Source of the DNA: Bacteroidota bacterium
GTDB taxonomy: Bacteria > Bacteroidota > Bacteroidia > B-17B0 > Aurantibacillaceae
Direction: 5' to 3'
DNA length: 64,000 nt
Assembly: GCA_020403265.1 (NCBI GenBank)
Contig: JADBXZ010000001.1
Span: 1 to 64,000 of the forward strand
In this document: positions 34,293 through 43,886 of the stretch, piece by piece
Position numbering within the stretch: position 1 is the stretch's first letter
How the letters are laid out: each line of letters begins with the position of its first letter
Notes under the pieces: generated by a model
Seen by the model: only the letters and a program-made list of their open reading frames with translations
What the model was told of the DNA's origin: nothing
The model's database searches: none
Position numbers and translations under genes: made by a program

Positions 34293-36164
34293 TCAATGTT
34301 TAACAAATTTGAAATTCTTCGAGTATTTACCATCAGAAACTTTTAAAAGGTATGGACCATTTGCCAACTGTGTGATATCTAAATGGTATTTCTCCAAATT
34401 ACCTTCATCTACTTTATATGACTTACTTATCAACATTTTACCTTCAATAGAAAAAACAGAAATCGTAACCACTCCGGCAATTTGATTTTGCATCTGAACT
34501 GATAAATACTCTTCACTAGGATTTGGATATACAGACAATACAATTGGAGAAGAATCTATTCCTTGCAAAGATGTAGAGGTATTGGTGATTAGGGCACGAG
34601 GACACTGTGGCGCATATATGTATTGAATATTTGATCTTGGAATAGCCGCAGAATTATTAGAAATTAAAAAACGCTGAAGATTATTAACGTAAAATGATTT
34701 GGCGTGATTAAAAGAAGTTGACTTAGTATCTAAGGTATTCACATTAAACCAATCTGCTTGAGTTCTGTTTTGATTCACATCCATAATAATATAACCGTGT
34801 TCCGTTAAATCAACATACTTTATATGACTATTAGCAGCTTGAATAGCAGATGCTCCAATCGGTAATGAGCTTCCTGGAGAAGTAACACTCGAACACACAA
34901 ATTCAACGCCTGCACTTCCTGCACCTGTGCTCGAATTATATGTTGGCAGGGGCAAATCATTTGCCCAGGCTGTGTGTATGTCACCTGTTATCACAACAAA
35001 ATTACTTATATTGTTGGTGATTACATGGTTTAAAACTCTGTCTCTCTCAGCAGGATAACCATCCCATTGATCTCCATTAACCGCAACCCCAAATACTTTT
35101 AAAGGTGCCATCATCACTTGTTGACCTAATACTTTCCATTTAGAAGTGCTATTGCTCAATTTTGAAGAAAGCCAATTAAATTGTGTTGTACCTAATAATT
35201 GTCTGCTCATACTATTAACGGTTGCTCCGGTAGTACCGGCCTGTAAATCTCTTCCTTCAACCCTTGTGTCAAGCATCATTAATTCAATCAAATTACCGTA
35301 TTTCATCGATCTATAAATCTGATAAGGATTGGTAGTCCCTGTTACTCTGATTGGCAACCATTCAAAATAAGCTTTTTGTGCTACCATCTTTCTTGCACTC
35401 CATAAGCCTTCACTAGGTTGATGATTCTGTGCACCATTCATCCATGCATCATTGGTAAATTCATGATCATCGTAAACACAAATAAATGGAAATTGTTGAT
35501 GCAGCTTTTGTAAATCATCATCTAGTCTGTAGCTTGAATAACGCATTCTGTAATCAGCTAGTGAAACAATTTCATTGGCAGGAGACCATTGCCTGTTTAC
35601 ATTTGAATTAGGAGAATAACCGCCAGTATTATACTCATAAATATAATCTCCTAAACAAATAACTGCATCAAAATCATTTCTTTGAAACAAACTACCGTAT
35701 ACATTAAACCAACCTGCTTCAAAATTCGCACAAGAGGTGATAGCAAATCTTAAACTATCACAATTTCCAATCGGATTAGTTTTTGTTCGACCCCTTGGGG
35801 ATAATTGATTATCAACCTGAAATTCATAAAAATAAAACGTGTTCGGATTTAAGCCATCTACATCCACCTTAACTGTATAATCAGAACTTGAATCTGTTAG
35901 AAGTGCTCCTGACTTTACAATATTCACCATTCCTGTATCTGTTGCAACACGCCAAGAAACAGCTATTGAATTAAACATTTGACTAGGTTCTGGCGTTACT
36001 CTTGTCCAAATAATAACTTTGTCATGTAGTGGATCACCAGAAGCTACGCCGTGATAAAATGGTTTTAAGCAACTTTGAACACTCACAGAATGTTTAAATT
36101 GAGCGATTAAATTACTACGTGTAAGTGTTAGTAGAAATAATATCGAAAATAATTTTAGTTTCAT
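34293..36164 (-). CDS. Alkaline phosphatase D (PhoD)-family protein with T9SS sorting domain
   Basis: 623 residues. Signal peptide LKLFSILFLLTLTRSNLIAQ. A PhoD N-terminal domain (HGVASGDPLHDKVIIWTRVTP) is followed by the metallophosphatase domain with CLGDYIYEY, VYDDHEFTNDAW, MMLDTRVEGRDL and VVITGDIHTAWAND, the usual metal ligands of PhoD. The C-terminus (LSVYPNPSEEYLSVQMQ ... ANGPYLLKVSDG) is a type A T9SS sorting domain. It should therefore be a secreted or surface phosphatase or phosphodiesterase acting on organic phosphate. It starts 1 base after the glycine-rich gene, as the last member of a three-gene operon. Confidence 0.9.
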   Translation of the reverse strand: MKLKLFSILFLLTLTRSNLIAQFKHSVSVQSCLKPFYHGVASGDPLHDKVIIWTRVTPEPSQMFNSIAVSWRVATDTGMVNIVKSGALLTDSSSDYTVKVDVDGLNPNTFYFYEFQVDNQLSPRGRTKTNPIGNCDSLRFAITSCANFEAGWFNVYGSLFQRNDFDAVICLGDYIYEYNTGGYSPNSNVNRQWSPANEIVSLADYRMRYSSYRLDDDLQKLHQQFPFICVYDDHEFTNDAWMNGAQNHQPSEGLWSARKMVAQKAYFEWLPIRVTGTTNPYQIYRSMKYGNLIELMMLDTRVEGRDLQAGTTGATVNSMSRQLLGTTQFNWLSSKLSNSTSKWKVLGQQVMMAPLKVFGVAVNGDQWDGYPAERDRVLNHVITNNISNFVVITGDIHTAWANDLPLPTYNSSTGAGSAGVEFVCSSVTSPGSSLPIGASAIQAANSHIKYVDLTEHGYIIMDVNQNRTQADWFNVNTLDTKSTSFNHAKSFYVNNLQRFLISNNSAAIPRSNIQYIYAPQCPRALITNTSTSLQGIDSSPIVLSVYPNPSEEYLSVQMQNQIAGVVTISVFSIEGKMLISKSYKVDEGNLEKYHLDITQLANGPYLLKVSDGKYSKNFKFVKH

Positions 36165-36165
36165 T

Positions 36166-37752
36166 TTACTTTTTAATTAATTTTTGCATGACGGTTACAT
36201 CAGAAGATATTAACTTGAGAAAATAAACACCATTATTTAAATGACTTAAGTTAATAACTTGAAAATCATCTTTACTTAGCAAACAATCTGTAACAAAAAC
36301 TTCTTTACCGTTGATATCTAATACGATTATTTTTCCAGAATGGTCATTTAAATACTGAGGGTACTTAAATTGAATGTTCAAAAAATCATTCGTCGGATTA
36401 GGAAAAATAGATAACTCATGGTATTTAGTATACTCAGAAAGTGATGTGTTGAAATTACAAATCAAACTGTATGTGCCTGGTAATCCATTTGCAAAACCTG
36501 TACCGCCAGTAACGTTTGTAACCGGACTAATGGTATTTCCTTGACAACTTGCTGCGAAAATTTTAATTCGCCCACCGCCGCCTGCTCCGCCTGAATTTCC
36601 TGCAGCTCCATCTCCACTCTTGAGTGTTTGAGTACCGCATAATAAGGCACTATAATTGCAAGTTATACCGGTACCGGCTTGTCCACCTAAACCACCATTT
36701 CCACCTTTGGCATTTAGTGAGCCATTTATATTTATAAAATTATAACATTCTAAAAGAATTCCCCCACCGCTGCCTCCGCCACTTCCTGCACCTGATCCAG
36801 CGCCGCAAGATAATGTTGCTTCACCACAATCATCACATCCGTCAGAACAACATTTAGCTGTTACGTTCCCATTTCCGCCACTTCCACCATTACCGCCATT
36901 TGAACCGTTCACAAGTATCGAACCGCTTATTATCAAAGTATCCTGAGCACTTATCTTAATCAAGCCACCGCCATTTCCTCCTTTAGCACCATTACTTCCC
37001 GTGTTAAATGAACGAGCGCCTCCTCCAGCACCTCCTCCTCCACTACCTAAATCAATGTCATTTGAACCTGCTGTGCCATAAGTGTTACCTGTAATTGCAC
37101 CAGCACCTCCACTTCCTTGAACAACAGCATACCCTGTTGATACATTTACCCCAGTAGCTGTATATGAGTTAGTTCCATTTCCACCAGCTCCGCCGCTACT
37201 ACCTTTACCGCCATAACTTCCACCTGAACCGCCACCTCCGCCGCCAGCGCTTCCTATCATTCCAGCTTCATCATTATTACTTAAACATTGTTGCTTTGGC
37301 CCTGAACCATTACCACCATTTGCCCCGGAAAGACCTGCTCCAGTACCGAAACCATTCAGCCCAGCTTTACCTCCTTCAAGTGTAATTTGACCCGTATTAT
37401 CTTTATTATTACAAGAAGTTAAAGAAACCTGATCGCCTGTTAAACTTGTTACACTGCTGCCGCCAACACCGCCAATACCACCTAGTTGCCCAGCATCATT
37501 TGCATCAATAGTCCCATTTACAATAACTGTTTTCGCATTAATTTCTAATTTGCCACAAGTGTTATTGGCGTACTTATTTACAAAAACCGTTACACCGGAA
37601 GGAATAATAAATCGGCCTGAAACACTATATGTCCCTGATAAAATTATGCTACTTGACACAACGTAATCGCCATTAATGGCAGTGAGCGTGCATTGTGCCC
37701 AACAGAATTTAGCAGATAACAATATGCAAAGGATAAAAGTCTTTATTTTCAT
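36166..37752 (-). CDS. Glycine-rich extracellular protein with T9SS sorting domain
   Basis: 528 residues. Signal peptide MKIKTFILCILLSAKFCWAQ. Residues ~60-420 are extremely glycine-rich, with GG-x-G repeats (GGIGGVGG, SAGGGGGGSGGSYGG, GSGGGGAGGGARSF, SGAGSGGGSGGGILLE) separated by beta-like stretches such as LIKISAQDTLIISGSILVNGS and NININGSLNAKGG. A cysteine cluster lies at CCSDGCDDCGEATLSCG. The C-terminus (LSIFPNPTNDFLNIQF ... NLSHLNNGVYFLKLI) is a T9SS type A sorting signal. The layout suggests a polyglycine or beta-helical scaffold outside the cell. It sits between two phosphatase genes with gaps of 1 and 3 bases. Confidence 0.82.
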   Translation of the reverse strand: MKIKTFILCILLSAKFCWAQCTLTAINGDYVVSSSIILSGTYSVSGRFIIPSGVTVFVNKYANNTCGKLEINAKTVIVNGTIDANDAGQLGGIGGVGGSSVTSLTGDQVSLTSCNNKDNTGQITLEGGKAGLNGFGTGAGLSGANGGNGSGPKQQCLSNNDEAGMIGSAGGGGGGSGGSYGGKGSSGGAGGNGTNSYTATGVNVSTGYAVVQGSGGAGAITGNTYGTAGSNDIDLGSGGGGAGGGARSFNTGSNGAKGGNGGGLIKISAQDTLIISGSILVNGSNGGNGGSGGNGNVTAKCCSDGCDDCGEATLSCGAGSGAGSGGGSGGGILLECYNFININGSLNAKGGNGGLGGQAGTGITCNYSALLCGTQTLKSGDGAAGNSGGAGGGGRIKIFAASCQGNTISPVTNVTGGTGFANGLPGTYSLICNFNTSLSEYTKYHELSIFPNPTNDFLNIQFKYPQYLNDHSGKIIVLDINGKEVFVTDCLLSKDDFQVINLSHLNNGVYFLKLISSDVTVMQKLIKK

Positions 37753-37755
37753 AGA

Positions 37756-40089
37756 TTAGTTATTAATTATTATTTTTTTTACGATTACTTGGTTACTAGC
37801 TAACAAAAATCTTAACGCAAACGCACCTCCGCTTAAGCCGGATGGAATCAGGACTTCTTTTTTATCAAAACCTTTATCTAATAATTTGCATTCGTAGACG
37901 CTGCCATTACTTGCAACAAGATCCACATGATTAATTTGAACATCCGGCAAATGTGAACAAGAAATAGTTTGTAATTCTGATGAAACTACTACCGGGTAAA
38001 TAAAAATTTTAGCATTCTCATAAGATGACGTTGAATTAAAACCTGTAGAGCCACAATTAGCAGGCGGGAGAATATTTATCTCAAAGGTATCTTTAATACA
38101 ACTTAATGCATCATATGCATAGTAAATTGTAGAAACAGCAGGATTAACGATAATTGAATTTTGATTAACACCTAGTGGGAACCATTGCACATTCTCAGGC
38201 CATGAAGCTGTTAATGTTGTTGATTGATTTGGGCAAATAGAAAAAGTTGTTTTCTTTCCAGCGTTTTTAACAATAGTAAACTTATCTAATACGTTCCCTG
38301 TTGTTCCAATAAATTTAGCGTCCAAACGGTTATTGTTAAATTCCAACAACATGCTTCCAAGGTTAGTATTGGTAGAATAATACATGGCCGGGTGCGGCCA
38401 ACCACTTGATGTTCCGCTTAATTTACCAGAACACCCGCAAACAGTATATACTGCGCCTTTATTTGCTTTTGATGCGTTCGTAATTTTTTGATATGGACAA
38501 TTTGTTGGATAACTTCCGCTACCCGCATCCAACTTCATGTTTGCTTGCAATGAACCCGAGTTTCCATAATGACCATTTAACAAATAAGATCGTTCATAAC
38601 AATGACTATGGCCGTTCAAAACCAAATCAACTCCACCAGTTTCTAAAATAGGCACTATGTTTTGTCTCATATCCACTAATTCCCCGTCTAGAAAATTGGA
38701 GTTATCTGAATTATGACTTCCTTTAGTATATGGTGGATGATGCCAATAGGCTACAACCCAAGGCAAGGTATTTGCCGCCAAATCAGCCGTTAACCATGTT
38801 GCCATTGGTCCTCCTGCGCTTCTGCTTTGATCGTATGAATCCAATGAAATAAAATGGACGTTCCCGTAATTATATGAATAATAAGCTTCAGTACCTGAGG
38901 GTACTCCACCAGCTTCTCCAGATTTGGGTAATGAAAAAATATCAAAGTAGGCTGGTGCCGGAGAAAATGGAATATTATGATTGTAATCGTGATTACCGGG
39001 AGCGGGCCATGTTACAACACGTTTCATTTCATTCATATATCCATTTGGTGAAAAAACATTCGTTTGATACTCGCTATCAAATCCGCCTTCATAGGCATTA
39101 TCTCCTAACCAAATCCAACCATCAATATGACTAGATCCTATATAACTTAAAAAGCCGTCGCGTGCATTAGCCTGATTAGAATTGCCTGTACCTGCATCCC
39201 CAACCACCCAAAAATTAACTTTATTGGTAGACCCTGTTAATGGGCTAGTTTTGAAATAAATTGATGGACTAGCTGCTGAAAGCGTAGAGCCAGAGGCACC
39301 AATTGTATAGTAGTAAATTGTTGAAGGAGTTAAACCAGTAATTTTCACTTCATGATTCGTTGTAATTGAAGGGTCTGAGGTTACGTTAGTTAAAGAGGAA
39401 ACACTAGAACCATAAAAAACTTTTGAATCACATGGTGTCGTTGTCCTCCATTTTACAATCATGGAAGAAGGCGTTCCAAGATTTAAATATGGCCCCCTGT
39501 CAACACTGTATGATGGAACAGTTGTTATCCCGTCCAATTTTAAATTAAAACTAATGTCAGAACTGCTTCCGCTTTCTTGATGAATTTCAACGCAAATAAT
39601 ATTTGTACCAGTGCTTAATACTAGAGGACTAATTACCGATGAATTCCATGCACTTTCCGCACCAAATGCAATAGCAGAATTTGCCAAAGTATTGAATAAA
39701 ACAGGACCCGATGGTAAATTATCTCTCCAAACTTCAACTCCATTAATATAAACAACTGCTCCATCATCCCTCACTACCTGTAAACTTAAACTAGTTAAAG
39801 CGGCAGGATTGGCTACTGTAAAAGTTTTACGAAAATACGTGGTAATGTTTTTATTAGAAGAATTACTACCAAAACTAACCACCGTTGCCTCATCTCCATC
39901 ACCATAACCCAATTCAGCGTTACCCGAAGACCAAAAAGAATCATTGTAACTTAAAGTTAACCAGTTCGTTGCTTGATTTGAACCATTATCCAAATACCTC
40001 CAACTACTACCAGCGGAAATAAGTGATACCTGTGATAAAACACTATTTAATGATATAAATGTGAAAAGTAAAAAACTACATAACCTCAT
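37756..40089 (-). CDS. Purple acid phosphatase-like metallophosphoesterase with T9SS sorting domain
   Basis: 777 residues. Signal peptide (LCSFLLFTFISLNSVLSQ). An N-terminal lectin-like domain of ~170 residues (GSSWRYLDNGSN, TTYFRKTFTVANP) is followed by a fibronectin-III-like purple acid phosphatase N-domain (RGPYLNLGTPSSMIVKWRT). The catalytic domain has GDAGTGN, WLGDNAYEGG, GNHDYNHN, YWHHPPYTKG and NGHSHCYERSY, the full set of metal-ligand blocks. The C-terminal ~90 residues look like a divergent T9SS type A domain. It is the first gene of an operon with the glycine-rich and PhoD genes. The -7 box TATCTTTG lies 4 bases before the ATG. Confidence 0.87.
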   Translation of the reverse strand: MRLCSFLLFTFISLNSVLSQVSLISAGSSWRYLDNGSNQATNWLTLSYNDSFWSSGNAELGYGDGDEATVVSFGSNSSNKNITTYFRKTFTVANPAALTSLSLQVVRDDGAVVYINGVEVWRDNLPSGPVLFNTLANSAIAFGAESAWNSSVISPLVLSTGTNIICVEIHQESGSSSDISFNLKLDGITTVPSYSVDRGPYLNLGTPSSMIVKWRTTTPCDSKVFYGSSVSSLTNVTSDPSITTNHEVKITGLTPSTIYYYTIGASGSTLSAASPSIYFKTSPLTGSTNKVNFWVVGDAGTGNSNQANARDGFLSYIGSSHIDGWIWLGDNAYEGGFDSEYQTNVFSPNGYMNEMKRVVTWPAPGNHDYNHNIPFSPAPAYFDIFSLPKSGEAGGVPSGTEAYYSYNYGNVHFISLDSYDQSRSAGGPMATWLTADLAANTLPWVVAYWHHPPYTKGSHNSDNSNFLDGELVDMRQNIVPILETGGVDLVLNGHSHCYERSYLLNGHYGNSGSLQANMKLDAGSGSYPTNCPYQKITNASKANKGAVYTVCGCSGKLSGTSSGWPHPAMYYSTNTNLGSMLLEFNNNRLDAKFIGTTGNVLDKFTIVKNAGKKTTFSICPNQSTTLTASWPENVQWFPLGVNQNSIIVNPAVSTIYYAYDALSCIKDTFEINILPPANCGSTGFNSTSSYENAKIFIYPVVVSSELQTISCSHLPDVQINHVDLVASNGSVYECKLLDKGFDKKEVLIPSGLSGGAFALRFLLASNQVIVKKIIINN

Positions 40090-40093
40090 TCAA

Positions 40094-40101
40094 CAAAGAT
40101 A
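40094..40101 (-). promoter_or_regulatory. -7 box TATCTTTG, leaderless-type, for the phosphatase operon
   Basis: Perfect TAnnTTTG on the minus strand ending 4 bases before the ATG at 40089. Confidence 0.6.
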
Positions 40102-40184
40102 TTGACGAGCTTAAAGCGAATAGTTAACTATTTATTACGAATTAGTTAGGAATATGTGATACTAAAATTAAATTAATGTAATAA

Positions 40185-41426
40185 TTACTCCTCCTTAAAA
40201 GGGTTCCTAGGAATCCATTCTTCCGGTTGTAAAAATCTGATAAAGGATTTTTGAATGAGCTTTGAAAGTGTATTTTGTGCTTTAATATAGCACAAAAGAT
40301 CTCTGGGTTTGGCACCAATCGTTGTTTTTATTTCTGCTGCCGTGCGGCCAAGATTAACATGATGTTTTTCTTTACTTAATGCAGATGATATCAAATTACA
40401 AAGTGTGTTCTGATATAATTCATATTCTCTGTTTAAAGAATAATCAATACCAATGTAATGTGCTTCAAATTTATTTTCGCTCAAATTAAAAGAACTATTG
40501 AACCCAATCAATTTCTGATTCAAAAAAAATCCGGTAAGTGTAAACTTATCATCAAATATGGCTTTGCACCTACTAAAGTAATTTTTAGGTAATTGTAATA
40601 ATTTAAATTTGGCACGTTCAAATACTTGAAGGTATAATGTATTAATTGAATCTTCTCGTTCAACTATTTCATCATATTGTAGCTCTCTTACCTCTACTGA
40701 TGAAAATTTCTTTTGAATAGTTTTTGACCGATTTCGGTACTTTTTTGAAAATAATTGCACATAGTCTTCTATGCTTTCTACTTGTGATGGGATTTCAACA
40801 ATTAAATTCGGCTCAACTGAAAACATTTCATAACCAGATGATTTAAAGAGTTGTTTTGGTCTTAGTGGTTCTTCAAAATCTTTAATCAGAATTGCAGATA
40901 GCATACCTGTCTTTTTTTCTTCACCGCTAATAATATCCAATACCTTAATAACCAAGTCATGTTTCTCCTTTTCACCAACTTCCTCCCGAAATATAAAGCC
41001 ATACTCTCCTGAAATAATACTATTTCCGCATGTAAACAGGCGAAGTAAATTTTCGTCTTTATTCTTATAAAGATACTTCTCTAATAATTTTAAAGTTCCT
41101 GATTCATTTTCTTCCCGCTCACTTTTAATTAAATCACCAAAAATACCGGCGTTAAAATCAGTAATCTGGCAATTAACAAAGCCAATAGGCTTCAAATTGC
41201 TAAATATAATGCAATATCTTGTTTGCAACTTAGCATTAGTACAAGCCTCAATTAAACTAAGATACTCCTTATTAAAAAAAATATCTTCAGGTTGAATGAT
41301 TTGAGTCAACTGATTTTCAGGAATTGAGCTAGCGCAATCAAAAAGTGTGAACGAATAGTTGTTATCTAACTTCCGATGGGGAGCAAATCGTTTTTTAGAA
41401 TTAACAGGTTTACAAAAAAGAGTCAT
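40185..41426 (-). CDS. GNAT-fold acetyltransferase-like protein of unknown substrate
   Basis: 413 residues without signal peptide or membrane helix. The C-terminal half contains a GNAT/FemAB-like pattern: YRNRSKTIQKKFSSVEVREL, then LTGFFLNQKLIGFNSSFNL, HYIGIDYSLNREYELYQNTLCNLI and a terminal VNLGRTAAEIKTTIGA, the order found in Acetyltransf_6/peptidoglycan-bridge-type proteins. The N-terminal half (DIFFNKEYLSLIEACTNAKLQTRYCII) looks like the partner domain of the same fold. The substrate is unknown. The gene has a weak -7 box (TACCTTTA) close to its ATG and is divergent from deoC. Confidence 0.65.
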   Translation of the reverse strand: MTLFCKPVNSKKRFAPHRKLDNNYSFTLFDCASSIPENQLTQIIQPEDIFFNKEYLSLIEACTNAKLQTRYCIIFSNLKPIGFVNCQITDFNAGIFGDLIKSEREENESGTLKLLEKYLYKNKDENLLRLFTCGNSIISGEYGFIFREEVGEKEKHDLVIKVLDIISGEEKKTGMLSAILIKDFEEPLRPKQLFKSSGYEMFSVEPNLIVEIPSQVESIEDYVQLFSKKYRNRSKTIQKKFSSVEVRELQYDEIVEREDSINTLYLQVFERAKFKLLQLPKNYFSRCKAIFDDKFTLTGFFLNQKLIGFNSSFNLSENKFEAHYIGIDYSLNREYELYQNTLCNLISSALSKEKHHVNLGRTAAEIKTTIGAKPRDLLCYIKAQNTLSKLIQKSFIRFLQPEEWIPRNPFKEE

Positions 41427-41504
41427 TCGCGTATAAAGGTAAAAAAACCATTAAATTCAATGGATAAACTGATTCAAAAAATTAAAAATTAACTAATTTT
41501 AATG

Positions 41505-41512
41505 TAAATTTA
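41505..41512 (+). promoter_or_regulatory. -7-like box TAAATTTA, leaderless-type, for deoC
   Basis: TAnnTTTA ending 4 bases before the deoC ATG at 41517. One base from consensus, but the spacing is the same as for the perfect boxes at rbfA, the VanZ gene and others. Confidence 0.4.
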
Positions 41513-41516
41513 TCGA

Positions 41517-42407
41517 ATGAACTTTAAAACAAGTCCGGTTATTGACCAAGTTGGTATTGAAGAACGCGTTGCCCGTTTTAATACACGGAGCATCAAGAAA
41601 CAATCAAAAGTAAGTGCATTAAAGCTTGCCCTAAACATGATTGACCTCACAACACTCGAAGGCAAAGACACAGAAGGTAAAATAATTCAAATGTGTCATA
41701 AGGCAGTTCAACCAGGAGAAGGAATTGCTGACTTACCAACAGTTGCGGCAGTATGTGTTTATCCTACCTATGTTGCGCTTGCGAAAAAAACGCTTGGAAC
41801 GAGTGGCGTAAAAGTAGCCTCTGTTGCTACAGCCTTTCCAAGCGGAAATTCAACGAGAGAAATTAAACTTTTAGATACAAAATTAGCAGTTGATAATGGT
41901 GCAGATGAAATTGACATGGTAATTAGTAGAGGAGAATTTTTAAAAGGAAATTACAACTTTGTATTTGATGAAATTTCTGCCATTAAAGATGCATGCGGTA
42001 AAGCTCGTTTAAAAGTTATTTTGGAAACAGGTGAATTGAGTACATTAGATAACGTAAGAAGAGCAAGTGATATTGCCATAGCTGCCGGAGCCGATTTCAT
42101 TAAAACAAGTACAGGAAAAATTCAACCAGCCGCCACAATGCCAGTAACATTGGTTATGCTGGAAGCTATTAAAGATCACTACCTAAAAACAGCACAAATG
42201 GTTGGGATGAAGCCGGCAGGTGGTATCAGCACTGCAAAAGCTGCACTTCAATACCTCGTAATGGTTAAAGAAACCTTAGGTGCACAGTGGTTATCAAATG
42301 AATGGTTTAGGTTTGGAGCCAGTAGTTTAGCTAACGATATTATTTTACAATTAGGCAAAGAACAAAAAGGTGTTTACTATAGTAAGGATTATATAAGTAT
42401 AGATTAA
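41517..42407 (+). CDS. deoC: Deoxyribose-phosphate aldolase
   Basis: 296 residues, somewhat longer at the N-terminus than E. coli DeoC (259), as in many Bacteroidota. The Schiff-base lysine is K196 in ADFIKTSTGK. Other conserved segments are IDLTTLEGKDTEGK, VYPTYVALAKK, EIDMVISRGEFLKGN, KVILETGEL and VGMKPAGGIST. It splits 2-deoxyribose 5-phosphate into acetaldehyde and glyceraldehyde 3-phosphate in nucleoside salvage. The aldehyde dehydrogenase gene 14 bases downstream would oxidise the acetaldehyde, forming a two-gene catabolic unit. Confidence 0.94.
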   Translation: MNFKTSPVIDQVGIEERVARFNTRSIKKQSKVSALKLALNMIDLTTLEGKDTEGKIIQMCHKAVQPGEGIADLPTVAAVCVYPTYVALAKKTLGTSGVKVASVATAFPSGNSTREIKLLDTKLAVDNGADEIDMVISRGEFLKGNYNFVFDEISAIKDACGKARLKVILETGELSTLDNVRRASDIAIAAGADFIKTSTGKIQPAATMPVTLVMLEAIKDHYLKTAQMVGMKPAGGISTAKAALQYLVMVKETLGAQWLSNEWFRFGASSLANDIILQLGKEQKGVYYSKDYISID

Positions 42408-42421
42408 AAAAATTAAGGAAG

Positions 42422-43882
42422 ATGAGCACAGAAACAACAGGTTTTAATTGGGAATATGCCCCGGCACCAGAAGCAATTGATCATGCCAAAATAAAAAAAC
42501 AATACGAATTGTTCATAAACGGTGAATTTGTAAAACCACTATCAAAAAAATACTTTGAAACTATTAACCCGGCTACTGAACAAGTGCTTTCAAAAGTTGC
42601 AGAGGCAAATGAAAAGGATGTGCATGCCGCAATGATAGCTGCCAAAAATGCTTATGACAAATATTGGAAAAAATTGTCAGGGGCCGATCGGGCAAAGTAT
42701 ATATACAGAATTGCAAGAGTAATACAAGAAAGAAGCAGAGAATTAGCGGTTATTGAAAGTTTAAATGGAGGAAAGGCTATTCGCGAGAGTAGAGATTTTG
42801 ATATACCCACTGCTGCTAATCATTTTTTCTATTATGCCGGTTGGGCTGATAAATTAGCTTATGCTTTCCCCAATAAAAAAATTGAATCTGTTGGTGTTGC
42901 CGCACAAATTATCCCTTGGAACTTTCCACTCTTAATGGCTGCCTGGAAAATTGCACCGGCTTTAGCTACAGGAAATACTGTTGTTTTAAAGCCTGCGGAA
43001 AGTACTCCATTAACTGCCTTAAAACTTGCAGAATTAATACAAGATTGTGATTTACCTCCGGGAGTAGTAAATATTATTACCGGATTCGGGGCTGCGGGTG
43101 CAGCAATGGTTAATCATCCACTAGCCAATAAAATTGCTTTTACCGGAAGTACGGATGTAGGGAAAATTATACAGAAAGCAGTTGCTGGAACAGGCAAAAA
43201 AATAACTCTTGAGTTAGGAGGTAAAGCTGCTAACATCGTTTTTGAAGACGCACCTATTAATCAAGCAGTTGAAGGAATTGTTAACGGCATCTTTTTTAAC
43301 CAGGGTCATGTTTGCTGTGCAGGATCAAGGCTTTTTATTCAGGAAAGTGTTTCAGAAGAAGTTATTCAAAAATTAAAAGCTCGCATGCAAACTTTAATTG
43401 TTGGAAATCCACTTGATAAAAATACAGATATAGGCGCAATTAATAGTAAAGAGCAACTTGAAAAGATTAATTCTTATCTAAAAATTGGCGTTAATGAAGG
43501 TTTAGAAATTTATCAACCTGATAATTGTAACTTACCTAAACAAGGTTTTTATTGTAAGCCTACCCTATTTATTGGTGCAGCGCAAAGTAACCGTGTTGTG
43601 CAGGAAGAAATATTCGGACCCGTATTAACCATACAAACTTTCAGAACAATTGAAGAGGTTATAGAAAAAGCGAATAATATACCGTATGGTTTAAGTGCCG
43701 GTGTATGGACAGACAAAGGTTCCAAGATATTTAACTTAACAACAAAGCTAAGAGCCGGAGTTGTGTGGGCAAATACGTATAACAAATTTGATCCAACCTC
43801 TCCATTTGGCGGATATAAAGAAAGTGGTTTTGGCAGAGAAGGTGGTTTACATGGCTTGGCGCCATATGTAAACTTGAGTTGA
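42422..43882 (+). CDS. Aldehyde dehydrogenase (probable acetaldehyde oxidation)
   Basis: 486 residues of the NAD(P)-dependent ALDH superfamily. The catalytic Cys is C298 in QGHVCCAGSR and the general base Glu is E264 in TLELGGKAAN. IIPWNFPLLMAAWKIAPAL, NTVVLKPAESTP, GSTDVGKIIQ and EEIFGPVLTIQTF are the usual motifs. The N-terminal block (LFINGEFVKPLSKKYFETINPATEQ) is standard. Directly behind deoC, it probably converts acetaldehyde to acetate, though the family has a wide range of substrates. It ends 4 bases before the convergent AddA-like helicase. Confidence 0.9.
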   Translation: MSTETTGFNWEYAPAPEAIDHAKIKKQYELFINGEFVKPLSKKYFETINPATEQVLSKVAEANEKDVHAAMIAAKNAYDKYWKKLSGADRAKYIYRIARVIQERSRELAVIESLNGGKAIRESRDFDIPTAANHFFYYAGWADKLAYAFPNKKIESVGVAAQIIPWNFPLLMAAWKIAPALATGNTVVLKPAESTPLTALKLAELIQDCDLPPGVVNIITGFGAAGAAMVNHPLANKIAFTGSTDVGKIIQKAVAGTGKKITLELGGKAANIVFEDAPINQAVEGIVNGIFFNQGHVCCAGSRLFIQESVSEEVIQKLKARMQTLIVGNPLDKNTDIGAINSKEQLEKINSYLKIGVNEGLEIYQPDNCNLPKQGFYCKPTLFIGAAQSNRVVQEEIFGPVLTIQTFRTIEEVIEKANNIPYGLSAGVWTDKGSKIFNLTTKLRAGVVWANTYNKFDPTSPFGGYKESGFGREGGLHGLAPYVNLS

Positions 43883-43886
43883 TTTA

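Noticed and set aside
36560-37500. Possible CRISPR or tandem DNA repeat in the glycine-codon-rich stretch
   Set aside because: Repeats are short glycine codon runs of uneven length without fixed spacers; they are explained by the protein sequence.
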